Position numbers and translations under genes: made by a program. Below, piece by piece: positions 34,448 to 43,409 of a DNA stretch of 44,489 bases. Every line of letters starts with the position of its first letter. Position 1 is the first letter of the stretch. A model generated the notes under the pieces. The model did not search any database and was not told the origin of the DNA. It saw only the letters and a program-made list of their open reading frames with translations. This DNA is from an uncultured Bacteroidia bacterium (GTDB taxonomy: Bacteria > Bacteroidota > Bacteroidia > Bacteroidales > UBA932): assembly GCA_902796555.1 (NCBI GenBank), contig CADBPR010000067.1:1-44489 (forward strand), read 5' to 3'.

Positions 34448-34567
34448 AATAACCTGCATCATTTTTCTTGCCGTCGCGTGAAACGCGACCCCTCCCAAAC
34501 AAGTTTGGGCCCCTCCCTCTTATGATGCCGAGGGTGGCACAGGCAATCAAAAATGATGCAGGTTATT
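34448..34567. repeat. 120-bp inverted-repeat element with internal hairpins (REP/MITE-like)
   Basis: Perfect 19-base ends AATAACCTGCATCATTTTT (34448-34466) and AAAAATGATGCAGGTTATT (34549-34567) face each other; pairing continues through TTGCC/GGCAA after a small indel. Inside are two more hairpins, GTCGCG-TGAAA-CGCGAC and CCCAAAC-AA-GTTTGGG, and CCCTCCC tracts. It sits in the convergent gap between rpmE2 and the bactofilin gene and encodes no protein. It could act as a bidirectional terminator or be a small non-autonomous mobile element. No target-site duplication is obvious. Confidence 0.7.
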
Positions 34568-34590
34568 TTGAAACATTGATAAACAGCTTC

Positions 34591-35073
34591 TTAGTTCTGA
34601 ACCGGGATGCCGCCGGAGAGCGGCTTGCCGGCCACCGGGTTAATCGGCGTCCCCGTCACGATGGGTTTCACGGGTTGTGCCGCCTTCGGCGTCACGACAC
34701 CTTCTGCCAGCTTCTCAAATTCGCCGTCCGCGAGCATCCGGCAGTTCCCGTCGAAACGGGCGCCCAATTCGACGACCAAACGCTTGATATGCAGGTCGCC
34801 CGCCACCGTACAACCCTCCTTAAGGGTCAGCGTATCACGGACGAAAAGGCTGCCGGTCATACGTCCCCAGAAGTCCACGTTGTCGCAGATGATATCACCG
34901 CTGATAACGGCCTTCTCGCCCACGACGACACGGCCTTTGGAGTGGATTTTCCCCTCGAAAGAGCCGTCGATGCGGATGTCATTCGGAGAAGAAATCTCTC
35001 CCTTGATTACGGTCCCGGTAGAAATCCGGCTCACCTCATTCACATTCAATGTAGGTTCCATTGTTTTAGCCAT
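34591..35073 (-). CDS. Bactofilin (polymer-forming cytoskeletal protein)
   Basis: The 160-residue protein has a beta-helical bactofilin core at about 15-115 (ISTGTVIKGEISSPNDIRIDG, GRVVVGEKAVISGDI, GSLFVRDTLTLKEGCTVAGD, HIKRLVVELGARFDGNCRM) and an unstructured proline-rich tail. Bactofilins polymerise without nucleotide and help shape cells or position wall enzymes. It lies 24 bases after the secA stop on the same strand and is probably cotranscribed. The ATG at 35073 gives MAKTMEPTLN; an ATG five codons on is possible. Confidence 0.93.
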   Translation of the reverse strand: MAKTMEPTLNVNEVSRISTGTVIKGEISSPNDIRIDGSFEGKIHSKGRVVVGEKAVISGDIICDNVDFWGRMTGSLFVRDTLTLKEGCTVAGDLHIKRLVVELGARFDGNCRMLADGEFEKLAEGVVTPKAAQPVKPIVTGTPINPVAGKPLSGGIPVQN

Positions 35074-35097
35074 ATCGTATTGTTGAATTATAACGGA

Positions 35098-38000
35098 TTA
35101 TACCAGGCCCTTGCCATGGCAGTTCTTGTATTTCAAGCCGCTGCCGCAAGGGCAGGGATCGTTGCGACCCACCTTCTTCTCCACGTGCACAGGACTGTTG
35201 CTGCGCTGCTCGCCGTTGGTCGTCAAATCATTGCGACGGGTCTGCATCTGACTCAGGTCGGTATGGCGCGGCTGCGGGGCGCGGGCCGGCTGGGCGTTGT
35301 CCTCCCGGATGTTGATGAAACAACGCAGGAGGAAGGACAGTACATCCTTGTACAGGGTCTCCAGCATACTGGCGAACATGGCGTAACCCTCCTGTTTGTA
35401 TACCACCAGCGGGTCCTTCTGCTCCAGCGCGGCATTCTGTACGGACTGACGCAGGTCGTCCATGTCGCGCAGGTGCTGCTTCCAATGCTCGTCAATCTGC
35501 CAGAGAATGATGGTCTTGCTCAGCGTCTTGGCCAGTTCCTTGCCTTCGGTCTCATACGCCCGCTTCAGATTGACCGGCAGGGTAAGCACCTTGCGTCCGT
35601 CCGAAATCGGAACGGCGATATTCTCATAGATGGTACCACTCTTCTCGTACACCTGCTTGATGACCGGATAAGTCTTGGTAATCAGCGCCTCCATACGGCG
35701 TGAATACACCTCTTGCATGTGCTCGAACAGCTTGTTGCTCAGGTCTTTGGGTTTGGCCTTATTGTAGAAGGCTTCGTCGAAACCGGGGTCGATGGACAAC
35801 TGGGACATCAGGTATTCCGAGAAACCCTGGAAATCCATTCCTTCTGCGTGGTCCACAATCATATTGGCGCTGTCCAGCATCATGTTCATGACGTCAATCT
35901 CGATACGCTCACCGGACAAGGCATTGCGACGGCGCGAATAAATCGCCTCGCGCTGGTAGTTCATCACATCGTCGTACTCGAGCAGGCGCTTACGGATACC
36001 GAAGTTGTTCTCCTCCACCTTGCGCTGGGCCTTCTCGATACTGCCCGACAGCATGCTCGACTCCAGGGCGTCGTCTTCGGTCATGCCGAGGCTGTCCACC
36101 ACTTTGGCAATCCGCTCGGAACCGAAAATACGCATCAACTTGTCTTCCAGGGAGATATAGAAGGTTGACGAACCCGGGTCGCCCTGACGTCCGGCACGGC
36201 CCCGCAACTGACGGTCCACACGGCGGCTGTCATGCCGTTCCGTACCGATGATGGCCAGACCGCCGGCGGCCTTGACCTCCGGAGAAAGCTTGATATCGGT
36301 ACCACGGCCGGCCATGGTCGTCGCGATGGTCACCGTACTGGACTGACCGGCCTGGGCCACGATTTCCGCCTCACGGGCATGCTGCTTGGCATTCAGCACG
36401 TTGTGCGGAATATGGCGCAGGGTCAGCAGGCGGCTGAGCAGTTCGGACGTCTCCACGTCCGTCGTACCCACCAGCACCGGACGGCCTGCCTTGACGAGTT
36501 CCTCAATCCGGGCGATAACCGCGTTGTATTTGGCCTTTTTGGTCTTGTAAATCAAGTCGTTCTGGTCGTCACGAATCACAGGACGGTTGGTCGGGATGAC
36601 CACCACGTCCAGCTTGTAGATGGACCAGAATTCACCGGCTTCCGTCTCGGCCGTACCGGTCATACCGGCCAGCTTGTGATACATACGGAAGTAGTTCTGC
36701 AGGGTGATGGTGGCGAAGGTCTGCGTCGCGGCTTCCACCTTGACGTTTTCCTTGGCCTCAACGGCCTGGTGCAGACCGTCGCTCCAGCGGCGTCCTTCCA
36801 TGACACGGCCCGTCTGCTCGTCCACGATTTTGACCTTGTTGTCCACGATGATGTAGTCCACATCCTTCTGGAACATCGCATAGGCCTTCAGCAGCTGGGT
36901 CACCGTATGGATACGTTCGCTCTTCAGGGAGAAATCCTCCATCGTGGCGTCCTTCAGCTCCTGTTTTTCAGCCAGCGGCACGTCCATTTTCTCGATTTCG
37001 GCAAAACGGGAACCCACATCCGGAATGACGAAGAAATCGGGGTTGTTGACGCTGTTCGCAAGCAAGTCGTGTCCCTTGTCGGTCATGTCGACGGAATGCT
37101 GGATTTCATTGATGACGAAATAGAGTTCGTCCGTCACCTGCGGCATTTCGCGCTCATTGTCCTGCATATAGTAGTTCTCCGACTTCTGGAGAATCTGCTT
37201 TACGCCGGGTTCGCTGAGGTATTTGATCAGCGGCGGATACTTCGGCAGACCCTTGTGGCAGCGGAGCAGCAGCTTGCCGCCCAGGGCCTCATCCTTGTTC
37301 GCCAAGGCCTTCTTGGCATCGTTCAGGGTCTGGGTCACCAGGCTGCGCTGCTTCATATACAGGCTTTCCACGTATGGACGGAATTCCATGAACTGGGCAT
37401 CGTCCTGGGCTTTGGCCACCGGACCGGAGATAATCAGCGGAGTACGGGCGTCGTCGATGAGCACGGAGTCCACCTCGTCCACGATGGCGAAATGGTGCTT
37501 CCGCTGGACCAGGTCACCCAGATTCACCGCCATGTTGTCACGCAGGTAGTCGAAACCGAACTCGTTGTTGGTACCGAAGGTGATATCGCAGTTATAAGCG
37601 CGCTTGCGGGCTTCGCTGTTGGGCTGATGCTTGTCGATACAGTCGACGGACAGGCCGTGGAACTGATAGAGCGGTCCCATCCACTCGGAGTCACGTTTGG
37701 ACAGGTAGTCGTTGACGGTCACCACATGGACGCCTTTTCCGGCCAGGGCGTTCAGGAACACCGGCAGGGTGGCCACGAGGGTCTTGCCTTCACCGGTCGC
37801 CATTTCCGCAATCTTACCCTGATGCAGGACGATACCGCCAATCAGCTGGACATCGTAATGGACCATGTCCCAGGTGGTTTCATTGCCGCCGGCCACCCAA
37901 TGGTTGTGCCAGATGGCCTTGTCGCCCTCAATCTGCACAAAGTCTTTTCCGCTGGCGCTCAGGTCGCGGTCGAACTGGGTCGCCGTCACCTCGATGGTCT

Positions 38001-38376
38001 CGCTGCCGGCAAAACGGCGCGCCGTAGACTTCATGATGGCAAACGCCTCCGGAAGAATCTCCATGAGAATCTTCTCGATGGCTTCATCCTCATCCTTGAC
38101 CAGTTTGTCCGACTCGGTCGCCAACTCTTCCTTGCGGGCGACGGGGATATCGCTTTCCATCTCATTCCTGATGGCTTCGATACGCTGTTCGAAAGGAGCT
38201 TCCACCTCGCGAATCCGGGCCTTCAGGGCCTCGGTATGGGCGCGCAGTTCATCGTTGCTCAACGAATCAATCTGCTGGTAGGCGGCCAGTACCTTGTCCA
38301 GAATCGGTTTGACCGCTTTCATATCTTTTTCGGCTTTAGAACCGAAAATTTTCTTGATTACATCACTGAATCCCAT
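35098..38376 (-). CDS. secA: Preprotein translocase ATPase SecA
   Basis: The 1092-residue motor of Sec export has Walker A in MATGEGKT (GEGKT 195-199), TVNDYLSKRDSEWMGPLYQFHG, GTNNEFGFDYLRDNMA, the DEVDSVLIDDARTPLIISG Walker B region, a preprotein cross-linking domain, IATTMAGRGTDIKL and RQLRGRAGRQGDPGSS. A C-terminal zinc motif (NDPCPCGSGLKYKNCHGKG) binds SecB or ribosomes in other bacteria. It is longer than E. coli SecA (901) through insertions, as in other Bacteroidota. The plus-strand frame over 36232-38466 is a shadow. Confidence 0.97.
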   Translation of the reverse strand: MGFSDVIKKIFGSKAEKDMKAVKPILDKVLAAYQQIDSLSNDELRAHTEALKARIREVEAPFEQRIEAIRNEMESDIPVARKEELATESDKLVKDEDEAIEKILMEILPEAFAIMKSTARRFAGSETIEVTATQFDRDLSASGKDFVQIEGDKAIWHNHWVAGGNETTWDMVHYDVQLIGGIVLHQGKIAEMATGEGKTLVATLPVFLNALAGKGVHVVTVNDYLSKRDSEWMGPLYQFHGLSVDCIDKHQPNSEARKRAYNCDITFGTNNEFGFDYLRDNMAVNLGDLVQRKHHFAIVDEVDSVLIDDARTPLIISGPVAKAQDDAQFMEFRPYVESLYMKQRSLVTQTLNDAKKALANKDEALGGKLLLRCHKGLPKYPPLIKYLSEPGVKQILQKSENYYMQDNEREMPQVTDELYFVINEIQHSVDMTDKGHDLLANSVNNPDFFVIPDVGSRFAEIEKMDVPLAEKQELKDATMEDFSLKSERIHTVTQLLKAYAMFQKDVDYIIVDNKVKIVDEQTGRVMEGRRWSDGLHQAVEAKENVKVEAATQTFATITLQNYFRMYHKLAGMTGTAETEAGEFWSIYKLDVVVIPTNRPVIRDDQNDLIYKTKKAKYNAVIARIEELVKAGRPVLVGTTDVETSELLSRLLTLRHIPHNVLNAKQHAREAEIVAQAGQSSTVTIATTMAGRGTDIKLSPEVKAAGGLAIIGTERHDSRRVDRQLRGRAGRQGDPGSSTFYISLEDKLMRIFGSERIAKVVDSLGMTEDDALESSMLSGSIEKAQRKVEENNFGIRKRLLEYDDVMNYQREAIYSRRRNALSGERIEIDVMNMMLDSANMIVDHAEGMDFQGFSEYLMSQLSIDPGFDEAFYNKAKPKDLSNKLFEHMQEVYSRRMEALITKTYPVIKQVYEKSGTIYENIAVPISDGRKVLTLPVNLKRAYETEGKELAKTLSKTIILWQIDEHWKQHLRDMDDLRQSVQNAALEQKDPLVVYKQEGYAMFASMLETLYKDVLSFLLRCFINIREDNAQPARAPQPRHTDLSQMQTRRNDLTTNGEQRSNSPVHVEKKVGRNDPCPCGSGLKYKNCHGKGLV

Positions 38377-38451
38377 ATATTTACGTCGTTTAGGGTCTTA
38401 TTGTTTCACGTGCTTGTCACAGGTGTCATGCCAAATTGGCAATCAATCCTA

Positions 38452-38483
38452 CAAATTTACAAATAATAATTGACATAACCAAT
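38452..38483 (-). promoter_or_regulatory. Promoter of secA
   Basis: On the minus strand ATTGG at 38483-38479 and TAAATTTG (TAnnTTTG) at 38459-38452 are about 19 bases apart. The secA start lies about 75 bases downstream. Confidence 0.6.
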
Positions 38484-38563
38484 TTGTTCACAATGCGTGC
38501 CAGAATGCAAGTCCCGGCGGCGAAGCGGCGGAGTGATGCTGCGGAGTGGCAGGATAATCGCTT

Positions 38564-38845
38564 GCGGCGACGCAGCGGAGCGCCGGGCGGAAAAGGCCGA
38601 CATAAACCTACTCTCAGGAGGCCGTTCCGCCCCGGCCGGAGCGCGAAGCTGCCGAAAGGATCCGGCAAGCGGCGGAGAAAAATCAGCGGATACCAGGCTG
38701 GCGGCGAAGCAGCGGAGCGCCGGGCAGAAAAGGCCGACATAAACCTACTCTCAGGAGGCCGTTCCGCCCCGGCCAGAGCGCGGAGCCGCCAAAAGGATCC
38801 GGCAAGCGGCGGAGAAAAATCAGCGGATACCAGGCTGGCGGCGAA
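38564..38845. repeat. Tandem repeat, 137-bp unit, two full copies plus a start of a third
   Basis: Units 38564-38700 and 38701-38837 differ at only 6 of 137 positions by eye; the next 8 bases begin a third copy. The unit starts GCGGCGAAGCAGCGGAGCG and contains CTCTCAGGAGGCCGTTCCG. A related, inverted copy of its first 90 or so bases lies at 44161-44252. Frames through it translate (RRAEKADINLLSGGRSAPA) only because the repeat is stop-poor; I see no gene. The repeat lies between secA and the glycan operon. Confidence 0.88.
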
Positions 38846-38882
38846 ACTCGACTTTAGAACGGGACAAGGACGGGAATTTTTG

Positions 38883-38990
38883 TCTGAGCGTTAACCTTTT
38901 GATATTGAGTACTATCCTGAATCTCCCCTGGTACAACTGTACCAGGGGAAATTGTATAAAAAGCTGATTATAAATCGGTTAACGCTCAGA
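38883..38990. repeat. Palindromic intergenic element, copy 1
   Basis: The ends TCTGAGCGTTAACC (38883-38896) and GGTTAACGCTCAGA (38977-38990) are perfect inverted repeats. Between them is a perfect 11-bp hairpin, TCCCCTGGTAC-AACT-GTACCAGGGGA (38924-38949). The first 58 bases recur in the same orientation at 44348-44405 (50 of 58 identical by eye). A GAGAGAAGTCTGC outside the right arm also recurs, inverted, as GCAGACTTCTCTC at 44329. No T-run adjoins the hairpin, so terminator function is doubtful. Confidence 0.78.
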
Positions 38991-39038
38991 ACAAAAAGGA
39001 ACACCTTGAGAGAAGTCTGCAGACAGTTCGCAGGTTGT

Positions 39039-40565
39039 CTACTGCGGCCAATCGTCAGAACGGAAACACGGCACAGGAACGCCCGTCGCCGACTCCAGGT
39101 CGACACCCTCGACAAAGTTATGGAAGGAATAGCGGACCGCCTGCGGCTCCGGAACGGCCTCACAGGACACCTCCACCCAATTCCACCACATCTGGACCGC
39201 CTCGGCCGGATGGAACACCCGGTCCGCACCGGCCACCTCGAAACCGGTCACGGCAGGTTTTGTGAAATACCCCATACCGAACGGGACATTCCCGAAACGA
39301 ATCCGCACCTTCCCGGCATGGTCCGGCGCTGCTGTGATATGGGTCATATAACCGGCAACAGGACGCCAGGCATCTTGCTCCTGCCAGGTTTCCTGCGGAA
39401 ATTCTATCAGGTCCGGATACGGAAAACCCGACCCGAAACCCGTCGTTACCCCGTAGACCCGCTCGCTGGCTAGCATGGCCAGCTGGTCGGCCACCTCCTG
39501 CTTGCGCGGCGGATGAATCAGATACCGGGACCCCAGCATCTCCGTCACGGCCGCGTACACCCCGGGCAGACGGGCGATGCTGCCCAGCTGATTTTCCACC
39601 AGGACGGGACGGGAAATGTCGTCGGGGTCACTATAGCCGTGCGGGGCTATCGTCACGAACAAAAAGGGCATGTCGGAGCCCCAATCCCGCCGCCAGCGAC
39701 GAATCATCGCATCCTGCATCTTCCCGTAATAGGTTCCCTCGCCCAGGTTCGAGCATCCCTGGTACCACAGAAATCCGCGGGCCGTGAATCCAATCAGCGG
39801 ATGGACACGTGCATTCCAGATGGAGGCGACTTCCCGCGGATAGTCGTTACCGTCCGGGCTCTTGTACTGAAGCGTAGCGTCCCGATACGGGGCCGGAGCC
39901 GTCTCCAGGGCCTCTGCCAGCGTCTCCCTGGGCATCCAGGCCTGTATCCAACTGCCGCCCCAAGGGTTCATCACGATACCGACCGGCACCCCGATCAACC
40001 CCGCCAGGCGACGTGCAAAAAAATATGCCACAGCGGAAGCGTCGGCAACAGAAACAGGAGCCGCTTTCTTCCATACGGCATCCACGTCAGGCTGTGGCAT
40101 ATCACTGGTTTTTTCCTTGATATGAAACAGGCGGATTTTGTCGGCATAGTCCCCGGCCGACAGGATGGCATCCAGCGAGCCTTCCAGACGTTGGGAACCG
40201 AACCCCCGCACCGGCATCTCCATATTGGACTGGCCGCTGCAAATCCAGACTTCTCCCGTCAGTACATCCTGCAGCACAATTTCTTCCCGACCGCAGCGGA
40301 AGGTCAACGTATGCGGTCCGCCGGCCGAGGGTGTCGGCAGCGCCATCCGCCACAGACTGTCCGCTCCGGCCACCGCCGTCACCCGGGAACGGTTCCAGGA
40401 GGCTTTCAGGCTCACTTTCGCACCGGGAGCCGCCCAGCCCCAGACCGACACCGTCGTGTCGCGCTGCAAGACCATATGGTCCCCGAACAGATGGGCCAGA
40501 CGCAGTTGTGCATAACCGGAGAAACTCACGGCAAGCAGCAAAACGATACCAATAATCCGTTTCAT
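39039..40565 (-). CDS. Sialate O-acetylesterase family (SGNH) esterase
   Basis: The 508-residue exported esterase has a signal peptide (MKRIIGIVLLLAVSFSGYAQ), an N-terminal beta-sandwich (HLFGDHMVLQRDTTVSVWGWA), then the SGNH hydrolase domain with GEVWICSGQSNMEMPV (nucleophile Ser113), NPWGGSWIQAWMP, FLWYQGCSNLGEG and the late HPPRKQEVADQLA supplying the catalytic His. Related enzymes remove acetyl groups from sialic acid or xylan-type sugars. It is the last gene of the glycan operon, and its ATG overlaps the flippase stop (ATGA). The length is typical. Confidence 0.9.
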   Translation of the reverse strand: MKRIIGIVLLLAVSFSGYAQLRLAHLFGDHMVLQRDTTVSVWGWAAPGAKVSLKASWNRSRVTAVAGADSLWRMALPTPSAGGPHTLTFRCGREEIVLQDVLTGEVWICSGQSNMEMPVRGFGSQRLEGSLDAILSAGDYADKIRLFHIKEKTSDMPQPDVDAVWKKAAPVSVADASAVAYFFARRLAGLIGVPVGIVMNPWGGSWIQAWMPRETLAEALETAPAPYRDATLQYKSPDGNDYPREVASIWNARVHPLIGFTARGFLWYQGCSNLGEGTYYGKMQDAMIRRWRRDWGSDMPFLFVTIAPHGYSDPDDISRPVLVENQLGSIARLPGVYAAVTEMLGSRYLIHPPRKQEVADQLAMLASERVYGVTTGFGSGFPYPDLIEFPQETWQEQDAWRPVAGYMTHITAAPDHAGKVRIRFGNVPFGMGYFTKPAVTGFEVAGADRVFHPAEAVQMWWNWVEVSCEAVPEPQAVRYSFHNFVEGVDLESATGVPVPCFRSDDWPQ

Positions 40566-42103
40566 AAAGACTTCTTTTTCAAGAAATTAACAATTGTATT
40601 CAGGATTTCGTCCCGCTCCCAGCGATGCAGGCCGATAAACGCCACGGACACCGCCGTCACCAGGAAAGTCAAGGCAATGCCGCAGAGCCGGGCCCAGGCC
40701 CCCATGACCTCCGGCATCAGCAGACGATAAGCCGCCAGATACAGCACCATGACCAGCACGACACAGAACGGCCGCAGGTAGGCCTCCCGCAGGTATTCCC
40801 CGGGCTTGAAGCCAATCAGGCGCCGCAGCAGCACCATTTCCACCACCCGGTAGGTCAGGGAATATCCGATATAAATGACGATGATGGCCGGCGCCGGCGC
40901 GCCGAGACGATAGGCGAGAAAAGACAGCGGCAGGCAGGCCAGGGACATGATGCTGTTCCAAATCTGGAACCACTTGATGCGGCCCGTCGCCTGCTCGAGC
41001 GTCTGGGTACCGCCCACGAAAGCGCGTACCAGGGCGCTGACCAGGGTCCAGCGGGTAAAGAGCAGCGCGCCCTCCGGGACCTCCTTCAGCCACAGTTGCA
41101 GCACGAAATCCAGCTCCACGAAGGCGCTGAACACGACCAGAATCATCAGCAGGGCGCTGTAGCGGGACATCTTGTATACCAGGCTGTAGGACCGGTCCGC
41201 CCGGCCGGCGCTCCAGTTCTGATTGATCTGGGGCGACGCAGCATTGCTGAAGCGGTTCACGCTGGTCACCGAAAAGTTCTCCACCTGGTAAGCCGGGTCC
41301 ATCGCCGCATTGGTCAGGGGGCCGAAGAAGTAATTGACAATCAGCTTACTGCCGTTTCCTCGGGCGATATAGGCCAGGGCGCTGAGCGCCGTATAGTTGT
41401 TGAAGGCAATGATTTCCCGGTAACCGGCACCGCCCCGCTGGAAACGCCAGCGAATTATGTCCGGCCACTGCCGGCGACACAGCAGGTAATACATCAGCAT
41501 GGTCAGGAGCGTCATCAGGGCCATGCCGACGGAATAGAAATACAGACGGTTCCCCGGCCAGTACAGCAACCCGATGACCATCCCCAGCCGGAAAAGATTG
41601 GCCAGGATGTCGACCATCGCCGACTGGAAAAACTTTTCATGGGCCTCTACCAGGCTCTGGTAGGGCAGGTTCACGATGCTGATGCAGGCCGCCAGGGTGG
41701 AAATCTGAAAGACCACGTTCGCGTCATGCAGACGGGATGGTTCCACCTTCAGCCAGTGATAGATATAATACAGCCCGATGGTCTCGGCCAGCAGCAGAAT
41801 CAGCAGCGCCAGACCGATATGGACGACCAGGCAGATATTGAAAATCCGGGCGGGGTCTCCGTCGGACTTTCCCATTTCCACATTGATATAGCGGCGGGTC
41901 GTGGTATTCATGGCCGTGCTCAGGAAGCCCAGCATCATGATGGCGCCGCCAACCACGCCGTACAGGCCGAAGTCGTACAGCCCCAGTCCCTGCATCACGA
42001 AACGGGTACACAGAACCCCGATCAGGGCGATGAGCACCACCCGTACATAAATGATGACGGTGTTCTTCGCGATGCGAACGTTGTCTGTACGGTAACCGGA
42101 CAT
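40562..42103 (-). CDS. Wzx-like polysaccharide flippase
   Basis: The 513-residue polytopic protein has about 12-14 membrane helices. The N-terminus has KNTVIIYVRVVLIALIGVLC and RFVMQGLGLYDFGLYGVVGG, the glycine/leucine pattern common to MATE/MOP-type O-antigen and capsule flippases (TRFVMQGLG...). Other parts include ARGNGSKLIVNYFFGPLTNA and TLEQATGRIKWFQIW. It should move lipid-linked oligosaccharide across the inner membrane. It lies 2 bases after the glycosyltransferase stop. No Wzy polymerase is present in the window. Confidence 0.87.
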   Translation of the reverse strand: MSGYRTDNVRIAKNTVIIYVRVVLIALIGVLCTRFVMQGLGLYDFGLYGVVGGAIMMLGFLSTAMNTTTRRYINVEMGKSDGDPARIFNICLVVHIGLALLILLLAETIGLYYIYHWLKVEPSRLHDANVVFQISTLAACISIVNLPYQSLVEAHEKFFQSAMVDILANLFRLGMVIGLLYWPGNRLYFYSVGMALMTLLTMLMYYLLCRRQWPDIIRWRFQRGGAGYREIIAFNNYTALSALAYIARGNGSKLIVNYFFGPLTNAAMDPAYQVENFSVTSVNRFSNAASPQINQNWSAGRADRSYSLVYKMSRYSALLMILVVFSAFVELDFVLQLWLKEVPEGALLFTRWTLVSALVRAFVGGTQTLEQATGRIKWFQIWNSIMSLACLPLSFLAYRLGAPAPAIIVIYIGYSLTYRVVEMVLLRRLIGFKPGEYLREAYLRPFCVVLVMVLYLAAYRLLMPEVMGAWARLCGIALTFLVTAVSVAFIGLHRWERDEILNTIVNFLKKKSL

Positions 42104-42105
42104 GG

Positions 42106-43401
42106 TCAGGAAGGCCGGACGGCCAGCTGCTGGTAGAGGGACATCAATTCATCCGCAATCCGCTCACGGTCATGCCGTTGCAGGGCGGTACGACGCGCAT
42201 TGTGCCCCACCCGGCGGAGCAGTTCTTTGTTGCGGTACATGGCCACGATGCGTTCCGCCATGTCCTCCGCATTGCCTTTGCGTACGAGGAAACCGGTTTC
42301 CCCGTCCTGAATCAGACTCGGCAGACCGCCCACCCGGGTGGCGACGACGGCCGCACCCAGCAACTGGGCCTCGCAGACGCCGTTGGGGGAATTGTCGATA
42401 TAGGAAGGATGGACATACATGGATGCCTTGGCTATCGCCTGGACCAGTTCTTCGGGACCGGCCACCCCGGCCAGGGTCACCCCCACCGCTGCGGTCCGGA
42501 TACCCGTAATGCGTTCGAAGAAGCCGGGGTCCACGTTGCCGAACACCTTCCACTCGAAGGGAATCGCATATTTTTCTTTCAGCAACTGCGCCGTCCGCAG
42601 CACCAGGTCAAAGCCTTTGTAGGTCGGTTCGGAAATCGTCGTCACCAGGGACAGGCGCGCAGGAATGTCGCTGATGGCATCGATATCGGCCTCATAGAAG
42701 GGTTGACGCATGATTTCTCCGCCTTCGTGGATCTGGGCGCCGGCATTGTATTTCAGGACTTCCGCATGGTCCCAGCGGGTCCGTCCCAGATAATGGCGGA
42801 TATGCCTGAGGATCCGCTCCTCACGGGCACAGGCCGACTGCCAGCGCCGGCGGATATAGCATTTATGCAGTATTTCGGCCGGAGAAAGACGGTCCAGCAG
42901 CCAGCGCCGCCAGGAAACGCCGGGCGGCAGAAAGTCCTTGAAATACGGATTGACAATCCCCTGGATATGCAGAATCACAGGCACATCGGTGTGTTCGGCG
43001 ACCAGTCCGAAGGCGTGTTCCGAGCCGAAAACCTGGATGATGTCCGGTTTGAAATCTTCCACGATGGAAATGAAACTTTCCACCAGGTCGAAGGTCTGCC
43101 GTTCATCACCCCGGAGCAGGGTCAGGAAACGGTCTGTCCGGGAACGGTCGTAGCCATTGAAGACGGGATAATAGGTCACGCCGTGCTGTTTTTCACAGGC
43201 CCAGTTGACCTTGTGGCCGGGGCGGCTGTGCACCTGGGCCTTCGTGATTTCACCCAGCGGGCTGCGGGTCACGAAAGCGACGGCCAGTTCCACCCGCGGG
43301 CTGATTTCATCTTCCAGGGCCGATACCCAGCCGCCGCCGTTGTAGGCACTGCCTGCAGCGGAGAAATGGGAAGGGGTATTGGCAAACCAAAGTACTTTCA
43401 T
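42106..43401 (-). CDS. GT4-family glycosyltransferase
   Basis: The 431-residue GT-B enzyme begins MKVLWFANTPSHFSAAGSAYNGGGWVSALE, with a glycine-rich acceptor loop. FKPDIIQVFGSEHAFGLVAE ends the N-terminal Rossmann domain. The C-terminal domain has TTISEPTYKGFDLVLRTAQLL, GVAGPEELVQAIAKASMYVHPS, and the GT4 nucleotide-sugar motif SPNGVCEAQLLGAAVVATRVGG (catalytic E in the E-x7-E position region). The donor and acceptor are unknown. The acyltransferase gene ends 8 bases upstream. Confidence 0.9.
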   Translation of the reverse strand: MKVLWFANTPSHFSAAGSAYNGGGWVSALEDEISPRVELAVAFVTRSPLGEITKAQVHSRPGHKVNWACEKQHGVTYYPVFNGYDRSRTDRFLTLLRGDERQTFDLVESFISIVEDFKPDIIQVFGSEHAFGLVAEHTDVPVILHIQGIVNPYFKDFLPPGVSWRRWLLDRLSPAEILHKCYIRRRWQSACAREERILRHIRHYLGRTRWDHAEVLKYNAGAQIHEGGEIMRQPFYEADIDAISDIPARLSLVTTISEPTYKGFDLVLRTAQLLKEKYAIPFEWKVFGNVDPGFFERITGIRTAAVGVTLAGVAGPEELVQAIAKASMYVHPSYIDNSPNGVCEAQLLGAAVVATRVGGLPSLIQDGETGFLVRKGNAEDMAERIVAMYRNKELLRRVGHNARRTALQRHDRERIADELMSLYQQLAVRPS

Positions 43402-43409
43402 ATCGTTGT

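Noticed and set aside
36232-38466. 744-codon plus-strand frame opposite secA
   Set aside because: Fully antisense to SecA, whose translation shows every expected motif.
38564-38845. CRISPR array
   Set aside because: The unit is 137 bp in direct tandem without unique spacers, and no cas genes are in the window.
38436-38894. Frames through the tandem repeat (for example RRAEKADINLLSGGRSAPA)
   Set aside because: The frame is open only because the 137-bp unit lacks stops; there is no promoter, start context or family match, and the same DNA occurs inverted elsewhere without an open gene.
40625-42136. 503-codon plus-strand frame opposite the flippase
   Set aside because: Low-complexity Gln/His-rich translation typical of the antisense of a membrane-protein gene.
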